In this document: piece by piece, positions 21,618-32,839 of the stretch | Layout: every line of letters begins with the position of its first letter | How positions within the stretch are numbered: position 1 is the stretch's first letter | Assembly: GCA_003049465.1 (NCBI GenBank) | Contig: PYSS01000001.1 | Location: forward strand, 481,646 to 545,645 | Reading direction: 5' to 3' | Length of the DNA stretch: 64,000 nt | From: Magnaporthiopsis rhizophila | Lineage: Eukaryota > Ascomycota > Sordariomycetes > Magnaporthales > Magnaporthaceae | Position numbers and translations under genes: made by a program | The notes under the pieces: model-generated | Seen by the model: the letters and a program-made list of their open reading frames with translations, nothing else | Told to the model about the DNA's origin: nothing | Database searches by the model: none

Positions 21618-22415
21618 AGAATAGGCACAGGCACAACCAGGAACAAGGCGCGCTAAGTACCCTATCCGAAGCGGTTGCATCAGCCCGGGCAAACGACGGG
21701 CTGATACAGAGCGTGCAGCATGGTGCCCAGCGCAACCGTGACCGGCAGTTAGAAACAGTCGTAGCGACAAGATACTGGAGCTGGATCTGCTGCGACTCAG
21801 GCCCCGCGTCGACGACTCAATGGCATCCATCCAGACCATGGCCTGCACTCGCCAAGTCGGCTCTACTTACCATTTTATGTTCGGCTAGTCATCGGCCCGC
21901 GCTTTTTAACCCCAGCCTGCACGCCGTATCCATCGGGTCTCGACCCGCGGTCGGGATTTGCTGCAATCCAAGGGTCGGATTGGCTGCGTTGTGATTTCAT
22001 CAATTGATTTAACGGAGAAAACCGCACACTCTTCGCGGGCTGTGGCTTCTTTCTCTTTGTCTCTTTCCTCTGAAGCGAGAAACTCGACCTGATCTGGGGT
22101 AGATTAGATTGGGATCTTGGCTTTGACCTTTTTATTATTATTTTATTTCCTTGTCCGATTCTATTCTGTCCCTCATTCGCCTGCCTAGCTGGTTCTAGAC
22201 ACTCGCACCAGTCACGAGGCCCTGACGCATCTCGAAGCCCCGGCAGCCACTGCAGCCTTGCAGCAGTACGAATCGCGATATCACTGCCGAAACCGGGTTG
22301 CTGCCGAGCTGCTTAACCTCTTTGGGCAGCCTTCCATTCCCCATTTTCCGGCTCCTGAACTCGTCTGTGGCCGGCGTTGGTATCGTTGGCGTGTGGCAGC
22401 CAACAGTCGCCCAGC

Positions 22416-24596
22416 ATGACGTCTCCCGGCACTGAAGGGGCCTCGTCTTACAAGCGACCGCACTTTTTGTTGATGCAGGATGAGCCACATTACCCGCTGT
22501 CTCCTAGAGGCCCAGGGGCGCTGGCCTCCATGATCAGGAACCGCTCGGCAACATCGCTGCTGCATTGGCGAGACGAGGAATCCGGTTTTGACCGCGCCAT
22601 GTCCGACGATGATGTCGAGGACCAGCGGGCCCGTGCCGAGGAGCGTCGCATGAATGCCCTCCTCAACACCCCGCACATGCGCTCCATGCGGCTCATCGGC
22701 AGGAACAACCCCCGGTACCGCTGGGAGTCGTACTGGAAGACCGAGGACGAGCTCGGTGCCATGAAGAAGCCGATCCGTCAGTACTACGAGAGGACCAACT
22801 ATCTGATCCAGCAATATCTCTACATCGATCGGCTCCTGGACTCGTCTCTGCCTCATGACCTGCTGAACGAGTACAACAACATGCCCGCCTCGGCCTTCCG
22901 CGGCGTCGAGATTCCCGAGACCATATCGGAGGAGTCGACGACTCCCCCGAACTCGGGGCCGGCTAGCACGCAGCTGGCCTCCATGTCGGCCGACTCGGCC
23001 GCCGCGTCGATCGCGTCCGCCGCCAAGAAGGTGAAGCGGACCCCGCAGGACATCTACCGCCACACCGAGTCGGCGCCGCTGCCGCTCTTGGGCGACCAGG
23101 AGCCGGATGAGGAGCAGCCTCTGCTGCCCAAGCACGACATCCCCTTTATCGAGGATGACAACGTAGACAGCTCAGCGCCGATCGTCACCCTGGCCATCTA
23201 CGTCAACTTCGCCGCCAACGCCATCCTGCTCGCCGGCAAGATCGCCGTCATCATCTCGGTGCCCTCGGTCTCAGTTCTCGCCAGTTTGGTCGACGCCGTC
23301 CTCGACTTCCTGTCCACCGTCATCGTCTGGCTCACCACGTGGCTTATCAGCCACCAGGACCAGTATTCGTATCCTGTTGGCCGCCGGAGGCTCGAGCCGC
23401 TTGGTGTCCTTGTTTTCTCCGTCATCATGATAACCTCGTTCTGTCAGGTCTCCATGGAAGCCATACAACGTCTCGCTTCCCCGGACCATGAAGTTATTTC
23501 ATTGTACGTGGCCCCAGCGCTCGCTGCAATAACCCCGTTGAGCCAAGTCGAACACTAACAAGACTCGAACCACAGAGGCATTCCGGCAATCTCCATCATG
23601 CTCAGCACCGTCATTGTCAAGGGCCTGTGCTGGTTCTGGTGCAGGCTCGTCAAGAACTCGAGTGTTCAGGCGCTGTAAGTACCTCGGTTATGATGCCTCC
23701 TGGCTGCATGCACTAATGTCCGCTCTGGCTATTTCGATCCGAACACGTAACTGACCCAGCGCGCTAAACTAGGGCCGCGGACGCGAGCACAGACGTGATA
23801 TTCAACGCGGGCTCCATTGCGTTTCCCATCAGTACGTCATTGGTCCCGGCGTCACCTTCTATTTTCCCGTTTGCAGTCCTGACGGATTCGGCGCACCATG
23901 ATGTCGGCCCTATTTGTTTCTAACCTGTCTCTAGTCGGTTCCTTCGCTGGGATCTGGTGGATGGACGCCCTCGGCGGCTTGTTGCTTTCTCTGGTCGTGG
24001 TCGTGAACTGGTCCCACACCTCGGTCGAGCACATCAAGAACCTCTGTGGCTTTTCCGCGTCGGCCGACCAGAGGAACATCCGTGAGTAAAATCCTTCGCT
24101 CGCGGGCTCACCCATGAGACCGTCCACCTGCGCTCTTTGGTGGTCTGTGCTGACACGGCGACCACCAGTCCTCTACCTGACCATGAGGTTTGCCAAGACC
24201 ATCAAACAGATCCAGGGCCTTCAAGCTTATCACTCGGGAGACAAGCTCAATGTCGAGGTAAGTCACGAGAATGAAGAAAAAGAAGATCCAACTACATATG
24301 ATTTGGAGATTATCATGCCCGTTGGATCACCCCGCTGACATTGCCAAAACTTTAGGTCGACATTGTGCTGGACGCCAGCACCTCACTGAAGGACAGCCAC
24401 GATCTAGCGTTAGTCGATACTGTCCCTCATGCCCAGGTCCAAACAACAGCTGCTGACTGTCTATTTTTATCTTGTCCACAGCGAGAGCCTGCAATACGTG
24501 CTCGAGTCGGTACCCATCGTAGACAGGGCCTTTGTGCACACCGACTACGCCACGTACAACCTGCCCACCCACATGGAGCAGCAGCACAACTCCTAG
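22416..24596 (+). CDS. Cation diffusion facilitator, Mn2+-type (metal efflux transporter)
   Basis: Seven exons: 22416-23503, 23576-23674, 23773-23831, 23935-24081, 24169-24257, 24356-24408, 24482-24596. All phases agree and the introns are 72-103 nt with GT-AG ends, giving 549 aa. The first ~250 residues are a hydrophilic cytosolic region; then come about six membrane segments and a C-terminal regulatory domain ending near THMEQQHNS. CDF proteins exchange divalent metal for protons across vacuolar, Golgi or plasma membranes. The metal site shows DxxxD in TM2 (Asp293 and Asp297, DAVLD) and DxxxD in TM5 (Asp399 and Asp403, DASTD), the signature of the Mn-transporting branch rather than the HxxxD of Zn carriers. 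Mn specificity is inferred. An upstream in-frame ATG at 22377 would add 13 residues. Confidence 0.93.
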
Positions 24597-25281
24597 ACGC
24601 CGCCACGTTATCTGCGACTATCCGCCTCGCGTTTTGCAACGTTTCCGCGACGGGAGACGAGTGCAATCGCCCGCCACTTCAAAGTGTTTATTGCATGCTC
24701 CGGACAGGAATTGCCGTTCGCATCCGCGTCGACTCTACATCTCTTGTATATCAGATCTAGCATCTCTATGTGTGTAGATAGGTACCATCCATTAGAAGTT
24801 TTCTTTTTTTTTTTGATGGCCCTCTCCGTGATTCGGTTCATGAAATAGTATCCTCAATCACGTTGTATATGTCTGCTCCCGCAGGATGCGACAGCCTCGC
24901 ACCGCGCCAATATCGTGGGATGTGTGGAGCGAAGGAATCACTGCACTGCCTGGATGACCCGAGCATGTGCGACGAGGGCTCCTTCCTTCCTGTGCGCAGC
25001 CCACCTCAGATGCTGGGGCTTGGAATGAACATGATACGGTGTCACATGGATTCCAGCCGTCGCTTTGAGGGTGCAAACTACTAGTATATGGTATTGTATC
25101 TAAATATTTAAATCCTCATTCAAGTCCATAAATGGATGTCAAGCAATCTGCTTTCATTCTTCACAACGGAAAACAGAATAAAGAAAAGAAAGAACTTGCG
25201 GTTGGTAAAGCCAAAGGGATCTATTGGATGTGAAAAAAATGAAAGTAATGATAGCTCAACAAGAAAAAAAAAAGTCCTTGC
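24597..25281. other. Convergent 3' intergenic region
   Basis: 685 bp between the CDF and stt4 stop codons. AT-richer than the genes, with no supported coding sequence. Confidence 0.6.
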
Positions 25282-28200
25282 TCAGTACGGAATGCCGTTG
25301 GTCATGAGCTGGAATGAGTCGTAGAAGCCGGTCGAGTAGCTGCTGTGGCTCTTGCGGATCAGGTCCTTGACAAAGTCGGCGGCCTCGCGCTCGGTGCGGT
25401 CGAGCACGAAGCGGTCCTTGAAGTGCTTGACGCTCTCGGGCTTGAAGCATGGGAGGCCGCTGTCCATCATGAGCAGCACAATCTGCGAGAGCTTCTCCGT
25501 GTGCTGGCGCGACGCCAGGAACGCCTTGACGCACAGCTCCTCGAAGCTCTTGAAGGCCTGCGACTCGGTCGAGCCGCCCATGACGGCCATCATCTCCGAC
25601 GTGAGCTTGAATGGCGCGCGCTCGAACTTGATGCCGCCGGGCGCGATGTCGAAGCAGAAGCCAAAGTCGATGTGCAGGATGTGGCCCGCGTCGTCCACCA
25701 TGATGTTGCCGTTGTGCCGGTCCTTGAACTGGAGCAGGAACGAGATGATGGAGTAGGCCGCCATGCTCTTGACGAAGTTATTGCGCGCCTGCTGGAACCG
25801 CAGCGAGTCCTCGTTGCCGTACTTTGACGTGAAGTACTCGTACAGCCCGTTGACCGCCTCGCGGCCCAGCATGTCGCGGCTGATGGAGTTGGGCAGTACG
25901 TCGATGACGCCGCATCCGGGTGCCGTCGCCGTGACCCGGTACGGGAACACGTACACGTCGAGCCCCACGCTGTGGAAGATTCCCCTGAAGGCCGCGATCA
26001 TCTGCAGCGCGAGCACGTCCTGCCGGCAGTCGTCGCCTACCTTGAAGATGGCCGACTGCCACACCTCGATGGTGTTCTCCGTCGCCATGGACCCGTTGGG
26101 CTTGGTCGACTCCTCGAGCAGGTTGTCGGTTGCGTCAACCGCCTTGTTACGCTTGATGCGGAAAGTGGCCATGTAAGGCGCCTTGGCGTGGCTCTGCAGA
26201 GGCTTGCCCGACTTGCGGTCGATGCCGATCACCACACCGTCCGGGTTGCTGGGCAGGTAGACGCCGACCTCAACCTTGATCTTGCGCAGCTCCTCCTCGA
26301 TCTTCTGCTTCTTCTCCTCCTTGGACTTTTTGATGAGCGGCTTGAGCTTGCCCGAGATGCCCGTCACCTCGTCGAAGAAGGCAAATTCGCGCTCGTAGAA
26401 CTCGCGGTCTACCGCGCTGAAGCTCTCGTTCATCTTGGCCATGACCTTGTCGAGCGTGGGCTTGATCGCGTCCGGGATCGTTGAGTCGTCGTCCTTGTAG
26501 GCGTTTGCCTTCATGTTCCAGATGATCTGGTGCGCAAACAGCTGCGAGAACTGGGCTGTCTCGAGGATATAGCGCTCCACATATCCTAGAGCGTCGTGCC
26601 GCAGCGTCTGCACGATCTGGGGGACGTAGAAGAAGGTCACATCGACCGGGTGGCTCTCCAGCGCCCTCATAGCGTACTGGATAATTAGAGGGTGGTTCTG
26701 AAACGCTGGCAGGAAGTACGTCACGGCCGTGATGGGGGCAACCGGAGCCCAGTAGAGCAGGTGCTTGAGCTGGACGCTGACATCCGCAGGCAGAGTGCCA
26801 TCCAGCAGGACAGCAATGGCCTCAGGGTCAGACACGGCCTTGCTTGGGAAGTTGAGGAGCAACCATCGGACTTCCTTGTGGATCTTGAGGTTGTTCTGGA
26901 ACCTGGAGACCAAGCCAACAGCAATGGACGGGTTCTCATCCCAGGCAGTGCGGATGAGCGGGAGAATTGCAGCCTGTAGTTGTTTCATTAGCCCATGTCC
27001 AAGTGACCGCGTTATATAGGAGAGGCTCGCGACGTGCACGGAAGCAACTCACCTCGATACCACCCTTGTATGGATAGTTTACTGTGGCCAGCGCGGCAGC
27101 GGCTGGCTCGCCCAAGGGGTATACCCAGACCCGGAGTCTGGTATGCTCACTCTCCAGCAGCAGCAGCAAGAGCTGCTCCCTCGCCTGGAGCGACTTGATG
27201 CTGCCCACGGCGTTGGCGCCTATAAACGACACGGCCTTCACCGCGCCCATGATGTCCGACAGGAGCCTGATTTCGGTCCTGAGCTGAAGGACGTTACTGC
27301 CGAATGACCAGCTGGGCGGGCCGCTGAACCAGCTCAGGGCGGCTGACAGGAGCTTATCCTTCAGGCGCCACTGGGCGATAGCGCTGAGGGTGGTGCTGGT
27401 GCGCAGGACGCGCAGGCCGTAGAGGATAATCTGGAACTTGAGGTCGCGGGCCATAGGGTGAGGCGTCGAAGACTTGATGGCGTCTAGCGTGAGGTCCAGG
27501 AGGCGCAGGAAGACCCTCTGGGTGTCGGCGCTGCCGAGACGGGTGGCGTTGAAGTGGCTGCTGAGGAACTGGAGCAGCCGCGTGTGGGGAGACAGCAGGT
27601 TGTGGACCAGCTGCTTCCGCCTGGCCATGTGAGCGGCGTCGCTCGGGGCAAACTCCTCCTTGAGGAGGAACGGGTCGGGGTTGGTGATGGCCGGACTGAA
27701 GAGGCCGAGCTTTTTCTGCAGGCTCAGCTCCCACTGCTGCGCAATCTCGTTGAGCAGGCGAGGCTCCAGCATCGGGTTCTCGTTCATGACGCCAAGCCAG
27801 AGAGACACTCCAAGCTTAATGGACTGCTTTGTGAACATGGCGAACGGAATGCTGACGAGGTAGTGCGCAACCGCGCACTCGGGCCGCTCGCTGCGGCAGA
27901 GAAGGGCGGCGGCGCGGCGCAGGATGTCCCGAACGTCGCCCAAGGATGTGTTCTTTCTCTCGTTGAGCCTGGCCTCGATGTGGGCGAGCGCGGTGACGGC
28001 GTCGCTGCTGTCACTGTCGGGGCTCGGCAGGAATGACGACCGCCGGTCGATTCGCATAAAGCTGAGCCATTCCAGGCTCTGGTCCGGCAGCGTTTCGGCA
28101 TACCGGTACTCTTGGCGCGTCGTGTACTGAGCGACAAAGTCCGACGCCGTGTTGATGTGGCAGTCGCCGATCCTGTTGAGTGACTGGAGGCGCTGGTCCG

Positions 28201-31200
28201 TCGTCGGGATGCATGAGCCGAGCTCCAGCGCAAACGACCGCCCCAGAGAGATGTGCCCATACGCTCCATCATCGTCAAAGTCGGACAGATACGTTTGCAA
28301 CAGGCCCTTGACGTCGGCCGGCGCCAGGCTGACGACGGTGCTGACCCATCCCTTGGCTTTTTTGTACAGCGTGTCCAGCGTGTGCCGTCGGAAGGCGTAG
28401 TCGTCCGACAGCTCGACCGTGACGCGCCCACGAGCCGACTTGAACGTCGTCCGGGGCTCGTACAGGTCCGTCTCGGCCTCGAGGCAGCTGGACCACATCA
28501 GCGACAACAACTCGAGGAGGGCGAACAGAGACGAGCGGCAGCATAGAGTCGATGGAACCTGGCTGATGATGCGATCGGCACAGGCGTAGGCAGCCTGCTG
28601 GACCCGCTCGATTCGGTGGCAGCAGTTGCAGAAGACGGCGACCAGCTGCGTGGCCGCGTACTGAGCCGTAAAGCTGGGGTGCGTGCCGCTGAGGGTCTTC
28701 TTAAGATAGCGTTCGACGACAGCGCCCGTGATGGCCTCCATGATGCTGCTGACATCGCCGCGACGCATGCTGGGCTCCAGGAAGTACGACAGCGCGGCGG
28801 CGCAGTTTCCAGACTCGGCGCGCAGACTCTCCACCAGGTATGCAGTGTGGAGGAAGATGACCTTGCGGTAGCTGAGGCTGCGGATCTCGGCAGCCTTGGA
28901 GGGGAGCAGCTCCGAGAGGTGTTTCTTCTGCTGCGACTCGCGCTCGCTGTTCATGCCCCTGCGGAGGACGGGGTTGAGCTCGATATCACTCTCAACCATC
29001 TCACCGCGCTGCTCGGCCACTAGAGGAGGCGAGTGAACCGCCATGATGCGCAGCTCGTCGATGTACTTCTTGCCCCGGTCAGATGCGGGAGAAAAGCCGT
29101 GGACGACGATGTTGAACCACGCATCCCGAAGCATCGCGGATCCCTCATCCTCCCTGTGGGCATCCACTGCGAGATCGTTGGTCGACATGAGTACAGCAAG
29201 CGGCTGGAGTAGCTGTGCGATTTCGCGCGCGGCCAGCTGCATATCCGACTCCTTGGTGTCGCCCTGGGTGATGATGCCATCCATCAGATGGTCCCAGTAG
29301 ATGTCGTACAGGGGCGAACCGCGGCGCAGGTTGGCCGAGATGTGGTTGCGTGCCTTCGTGACGGCCACCAAGAGCACATCCTTGTGCTCGACGACGGCTT
29401 CATGGCAGATTCGCGTGTACATCTTGAGAAGCGACCGGAACTCGAGCTGGCCGCCACTGAGTGCAAGGGACGCCGCTCCAGCCACAATTTGCGCATCAAC
29501 CATTACGTTGATCTTGCCGATCTTTTGCAATATCATTGACTGAGCCAGCGCGGTGATCTTGTCATCGCTACACGAGATGGCGATGCCGCAGATGGCCTGC
29601 ACAACGTTTCCGTACACGGCCGACGTTTCCTCCTCCCCGTTGAGCTGCAAGGATATAGCGCTCCCTGTTGAATGACCGCCCTGGTAAATGGCCGGCGCCG
29701 CTTCACCATCGCCGTTCACCCCGTTTGCAAGCGAATGGTCGCTTCCGGGGCTCAGGACGTTGCCGAGGGTATATAAAGTAGTGATGACAGCATCTGACGA
29801 CAACAGCCGCAGGACAAAAGCAAGCGACTTGGACGCAATCTCGATCGTCTGCTCCTTGGCACCGCTTTGCACGATGAAGCGCGGCAGCAGCCGGCTCACG
29901 TTGGCAGCCAGAGACGGGGATATGCGGCACACCAGAGCCATACAGCGGAACACCGTTGACGCCAGTTGCTCGTTGGCCATCTGAAGAGGATCCGCAAGGC
30001 TCTCCTCGAGCCACGACATAAGCAGATCCACGTCGGCGGCATCCTCGTTGAGCCGCGAGCAAAGCAGGTAGCTGATGAGCGCCGCAGACCGTGCGCCAAA
30101 GGCAATGTTCTGCTGGGCCGAGGAGCCCATTTGAATGAAGTCGGCGCTGCCCTCGAAGTAGTTCATCTGCTCAATAGCGACGTTTGCGTACTCTTCGACA
30201 GACCGGAAGTCAGCCTCGCCGCTCCTAGCCGTCATAGGGCGCAGCAGGCCCTCGCCGGATATGAGGAGGTCCAGAACATGAGATTCCCTCAGCGGCTCCA
30301 CCTCAGCCACCAGCAACGACGTCGTCGCCACCAGCAGGCGCATGAAGCTGCACTGCAGCAGCATGGCCCCAAGGGGCCGGCGCGCCTCGGCATACTGGCG
30401 CATGCGGCGCCTCCACTCCTTCGCAGCCTGGTCGTGCGAGTGCGAGTTGCGGATGGTGGAGAAGGCCGTCTCGACCGCAATCAGGAAGGGCTCAGACAAC
30501 AGCTTGCGGAGCCGGCGTATCAGAGACAGGCGGCCACCCGCCCTCCAGAACTCGGCCTGAGCAGAGGCGGCATCAAGGAAGCCCAGGAGCGACAGAGCTA
30601 TGGTCGCAGTCCGGATGGCATCGTCGAGGTTGCCTTCGCCATCATCACCTTGGCTGGGCATTATGCTCTCAGTGGCGTGGAAGCACGCATTGGTGAAGGT
30701 CCATACGGTGTCGGAGACTGCCTCCTGAACGATATCATGGTTGGCGCCGAGGGAGAGCAACGCGGCGGTGACATGGAGAGTCAGGGCCTCGGTGGGAGAG
30801 GGCTCGATCTTGCGGAAGAAGGGCGACGGAGAGAACAGCTGGGCGTGCGACTCGAGAAGATAGGGGATGAGCTGGCGGGCAAGCTTGAGGGCGCTCTGCC
30901 CCGTGTGGACTAGGGGGGCGGCCTTGCAGAGGGCGAGCAGGACCTCGTATTCGCGGATCGTCTAGGCGAGGAGGGCGGCAGCCTGGTTAGTGAATATGCT
31001 CGTCGCAATGGCGGCGAGACGACTATAGGATGCTCACCATTGGGACGCGCCCCAGAGCAGGTTTCGACGCATAGCCATTCTCCTTGGATCTGGCGAGCGT
31101 TGGGCATGCTCTGCACAGTCTGTTCAGGTCGGACTTGTCGAAGGCGGTCGAGGAATTCTGTGCAGAGAGCGCCGCGATCTTCTCGAGGGCTCTCTGCCGG

Positions 31201-31214
31201 ATGTCAGTGGCCAT
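25282..31214 (-). CDS. stt4: Phosphatidylinositol 4-kinase III-alpha, Stt4
   Basis: Three exons, 31214-31038, 30961-27053 and 26973-25282, with introns of 76 and 79 nt in phase 0, giving 1925 aa, close to the ~1900 aa of the yeast enzyme. It makes PI4P at the plasma membrane. After a long alpha-solenoid come the lipid-kinase accessory helical domain (about 1360-1530) and the catalytic domain: glycine-rich/Lys region around ATFRIKRNK, catalytic loop DRHNGN from Asp1780, metal-binding DFG at Asp1798, and the C-terminal YDSFQLMTNGIPY typical of PI4KIIIalpha. Exon 1 (MATDIRQRALEKIAALSAQ) is needed to open the gene: the longest frame alone begins inside exon 2. The acceptor TAG at 30962-30964 is read as an in-frame stop if the intron is kept. 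It is divergent from the proteasome gene pre7. Confidence 0.96.
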
Positions 31215-31971
31215 CGCTGCGGCCGAGGAACGCTGTCAGAGCTGCTTATGTCCAACGGGGTCACCGCCGACGCCGCAGGACGATGAATAAGGGGCGGAGG
31301 AGCAAAACAAGGCAAAGAAGAGAAGAGACAAGAAAAGGACCAAGAAGGACTATGGTCCTGAGGAGCTTCGATAGACGCGTTTCGACTACGCTACAAGCTG
31401 TATATCGCGGGCCTATATATTGCAACGAGACGTCCCAATCCGCCGGTGATGGTGTCAACGCGGTGTGAGAATTGAAATTGATCTCTCACTGAACCCCCTG
31501 GACGGACACCCATGCGCCGCTGGCCTCGATCGTCATTGTCGCAATTCCCTGTGCCCGACTGGTGCATGTGCAAACGCATCCAGCATAGCCAGCAGATCCC
31601 TGTCCGATGTGTCCATTCAGCACCCAGATTCTGCTGAGTCATCCGAAGCTACCCTTGCTCCCCGCCGCCAGTGGCAGCACAACCAGCAGCAGCCAGCAGC
31701 TTGCGGTGCAAGGCTGCAAGATTGACGCGCACCCCAACCTCAACCTTCGACGTCAGGTCCCGGAGCCCACCATCACCGCCCATCGGCCGAGCAAACAAAC
31801 CCCCGCAATCATCGAAGACGACATCAGCGGACAGCAGTCAGCGTGCTCAATACACACGGGCACCCCGATCTCTGCTTTCTGCTCCCCGTTCCGAACAAGC
31901 TCCCGTCGGCTCCGCTCCGCTCGCATCGCCCCGATAGCCCACCCCCCCTCCCTCGAGGGACTGACATCACC
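31215..31971. promoter_or_regulatory. Shared divergent promoter region, stt4 / pre7
   Basis: 757 bp between divergent start codons. I looked for the yeast Rpn4 element (GGTGGCAAA or its complement) and did not find an exact copy. The pre7-proximal part is C-rich and lacks a clear TATA box. Confidence 0.55.
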
Positions 31972-32839
31972 ATGGCCATGTTCAGCCAGAACCCCGTCAT
32001 GAACGGGCCCAACTACTCCTTTTCAGAAACTCCCCGCACCCACGACTTGGACGGGGCCCGGCAACATCGATTCGATCCGTAAGCCTCCCCCGCTTCGTGA
32101 GGTGACGATTCCGCCATACTCAAACCCAAGCTTCCTGACACCATCGCACAGGTACACCGACAATGGTGGTTCGACGCTAGCCATCGCCGGCGCCGACTTC
32201 GCCATCATGGCGGGCGACACGCGTATGGCTTCGGGCTACAGCATCAACACCCGCTTCCACCCCAAGGTGTTCAGGATCGGCGGCACGACGTCGGACCAGA
32301 AGGACGCAACCCTCGTCCTGTCAGTGGTCGGCTTCGCGGCCGACGGCGAGGCTCTCAAGGAGAGGCTGGACGCCATCTGCAAGATCTATCGCTACCGTCA
32401 CGGCAAGCCCATGAGCGCAAAGGCCTGCGCCAAGCGCCTGTCCACCATCCTCTACCAGAAGCGCTTCTTCCCCTACTACACCCACGCCATCCTGGCCGGC
32501 CTCGACGAGGAGGGCAAGGGCGCCGTCTACAGCTACGATCCCGTAGGCAGCTACGAGCGCGAGCAGTGCCGCGCCGGCGGCGCCGCCGCCAGCCTCATCA
32601 TGCCGTTCCTGGACAACCAGGTCAACTTCAAGAACCAGTACGTCCCCGGGAGCGGCGAGGGCCATGACCTGCAGGAGCGCGAGCGTGTTCCCCTTCCCCG
32701 CGATCAGGTCGAGATCCTGGTCAAGGATGCCTTTGACGGCGCCGTCGAGCGCCACATCGAGGTCGGCGACGGCCTGCAGATGATGATCATTACCAAGGAC
32801 GGCATTGAGGAGGTTATCTTGCCTCTGAAGAAGGATTAA
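31972..32839 (+). CDS. pre7: 20S proteasome subunit beta6 (Pre7)
   Basis: Two exons, 31972-32078 and 32152-32839, around a 73-nt intron (GTAAGC donor, CTGAC branch, CACAG acceptor), giving 264 aa. The protein is the beta6 (C5) subunit of the 20S core, a non-catalytic beta-type subunit. Visible family blocks are FDPYTDNGGSTLAIAG near the N-terminus, FAADGEAL, the highly conserved KRFFPYYTHAILAGLDEEG, then YDPVGSYEREQCRAGGAAAS and the C-terminal ERHIEVGDGLQ. The only departures from the yeast protein are a slightly longer N-terminal tail and an acidic/basic insert (GSGEGHDLQERERV). A second in-frame ATG two codons downstream (31978) is an equally possible start. Confidence 0.97.

Larger units (their letters stand above)
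16241..22415. other. Long gene-free divergent interval (6.2 kb)
   Basis: No gene that I can support between two divergent start codons. The left 600-700 bp probably carries 5' leader of the 941-aa gene: a GTGAGT donor on the minus strand near 16855 and an acceptor ending at 16250 could bound a leader intron, and a frame at 16533-16931 begins MHERLFNFKAFTT. Elsewhere there are A/T-rich low-complexity stretches (17450-17490, 17880-17960, 19535-19575), GGAT repeats at 17790-17813 and a 10-bp tandem repeat near 21589-21617. No transposon protein is visible. Confidence 0.5.

Noticed and set aside
25972..26484. Plus-strand frame of 170 codons and similar frames across stt4
   Set aside because: Mirror frames of the stt4 coding sequence.
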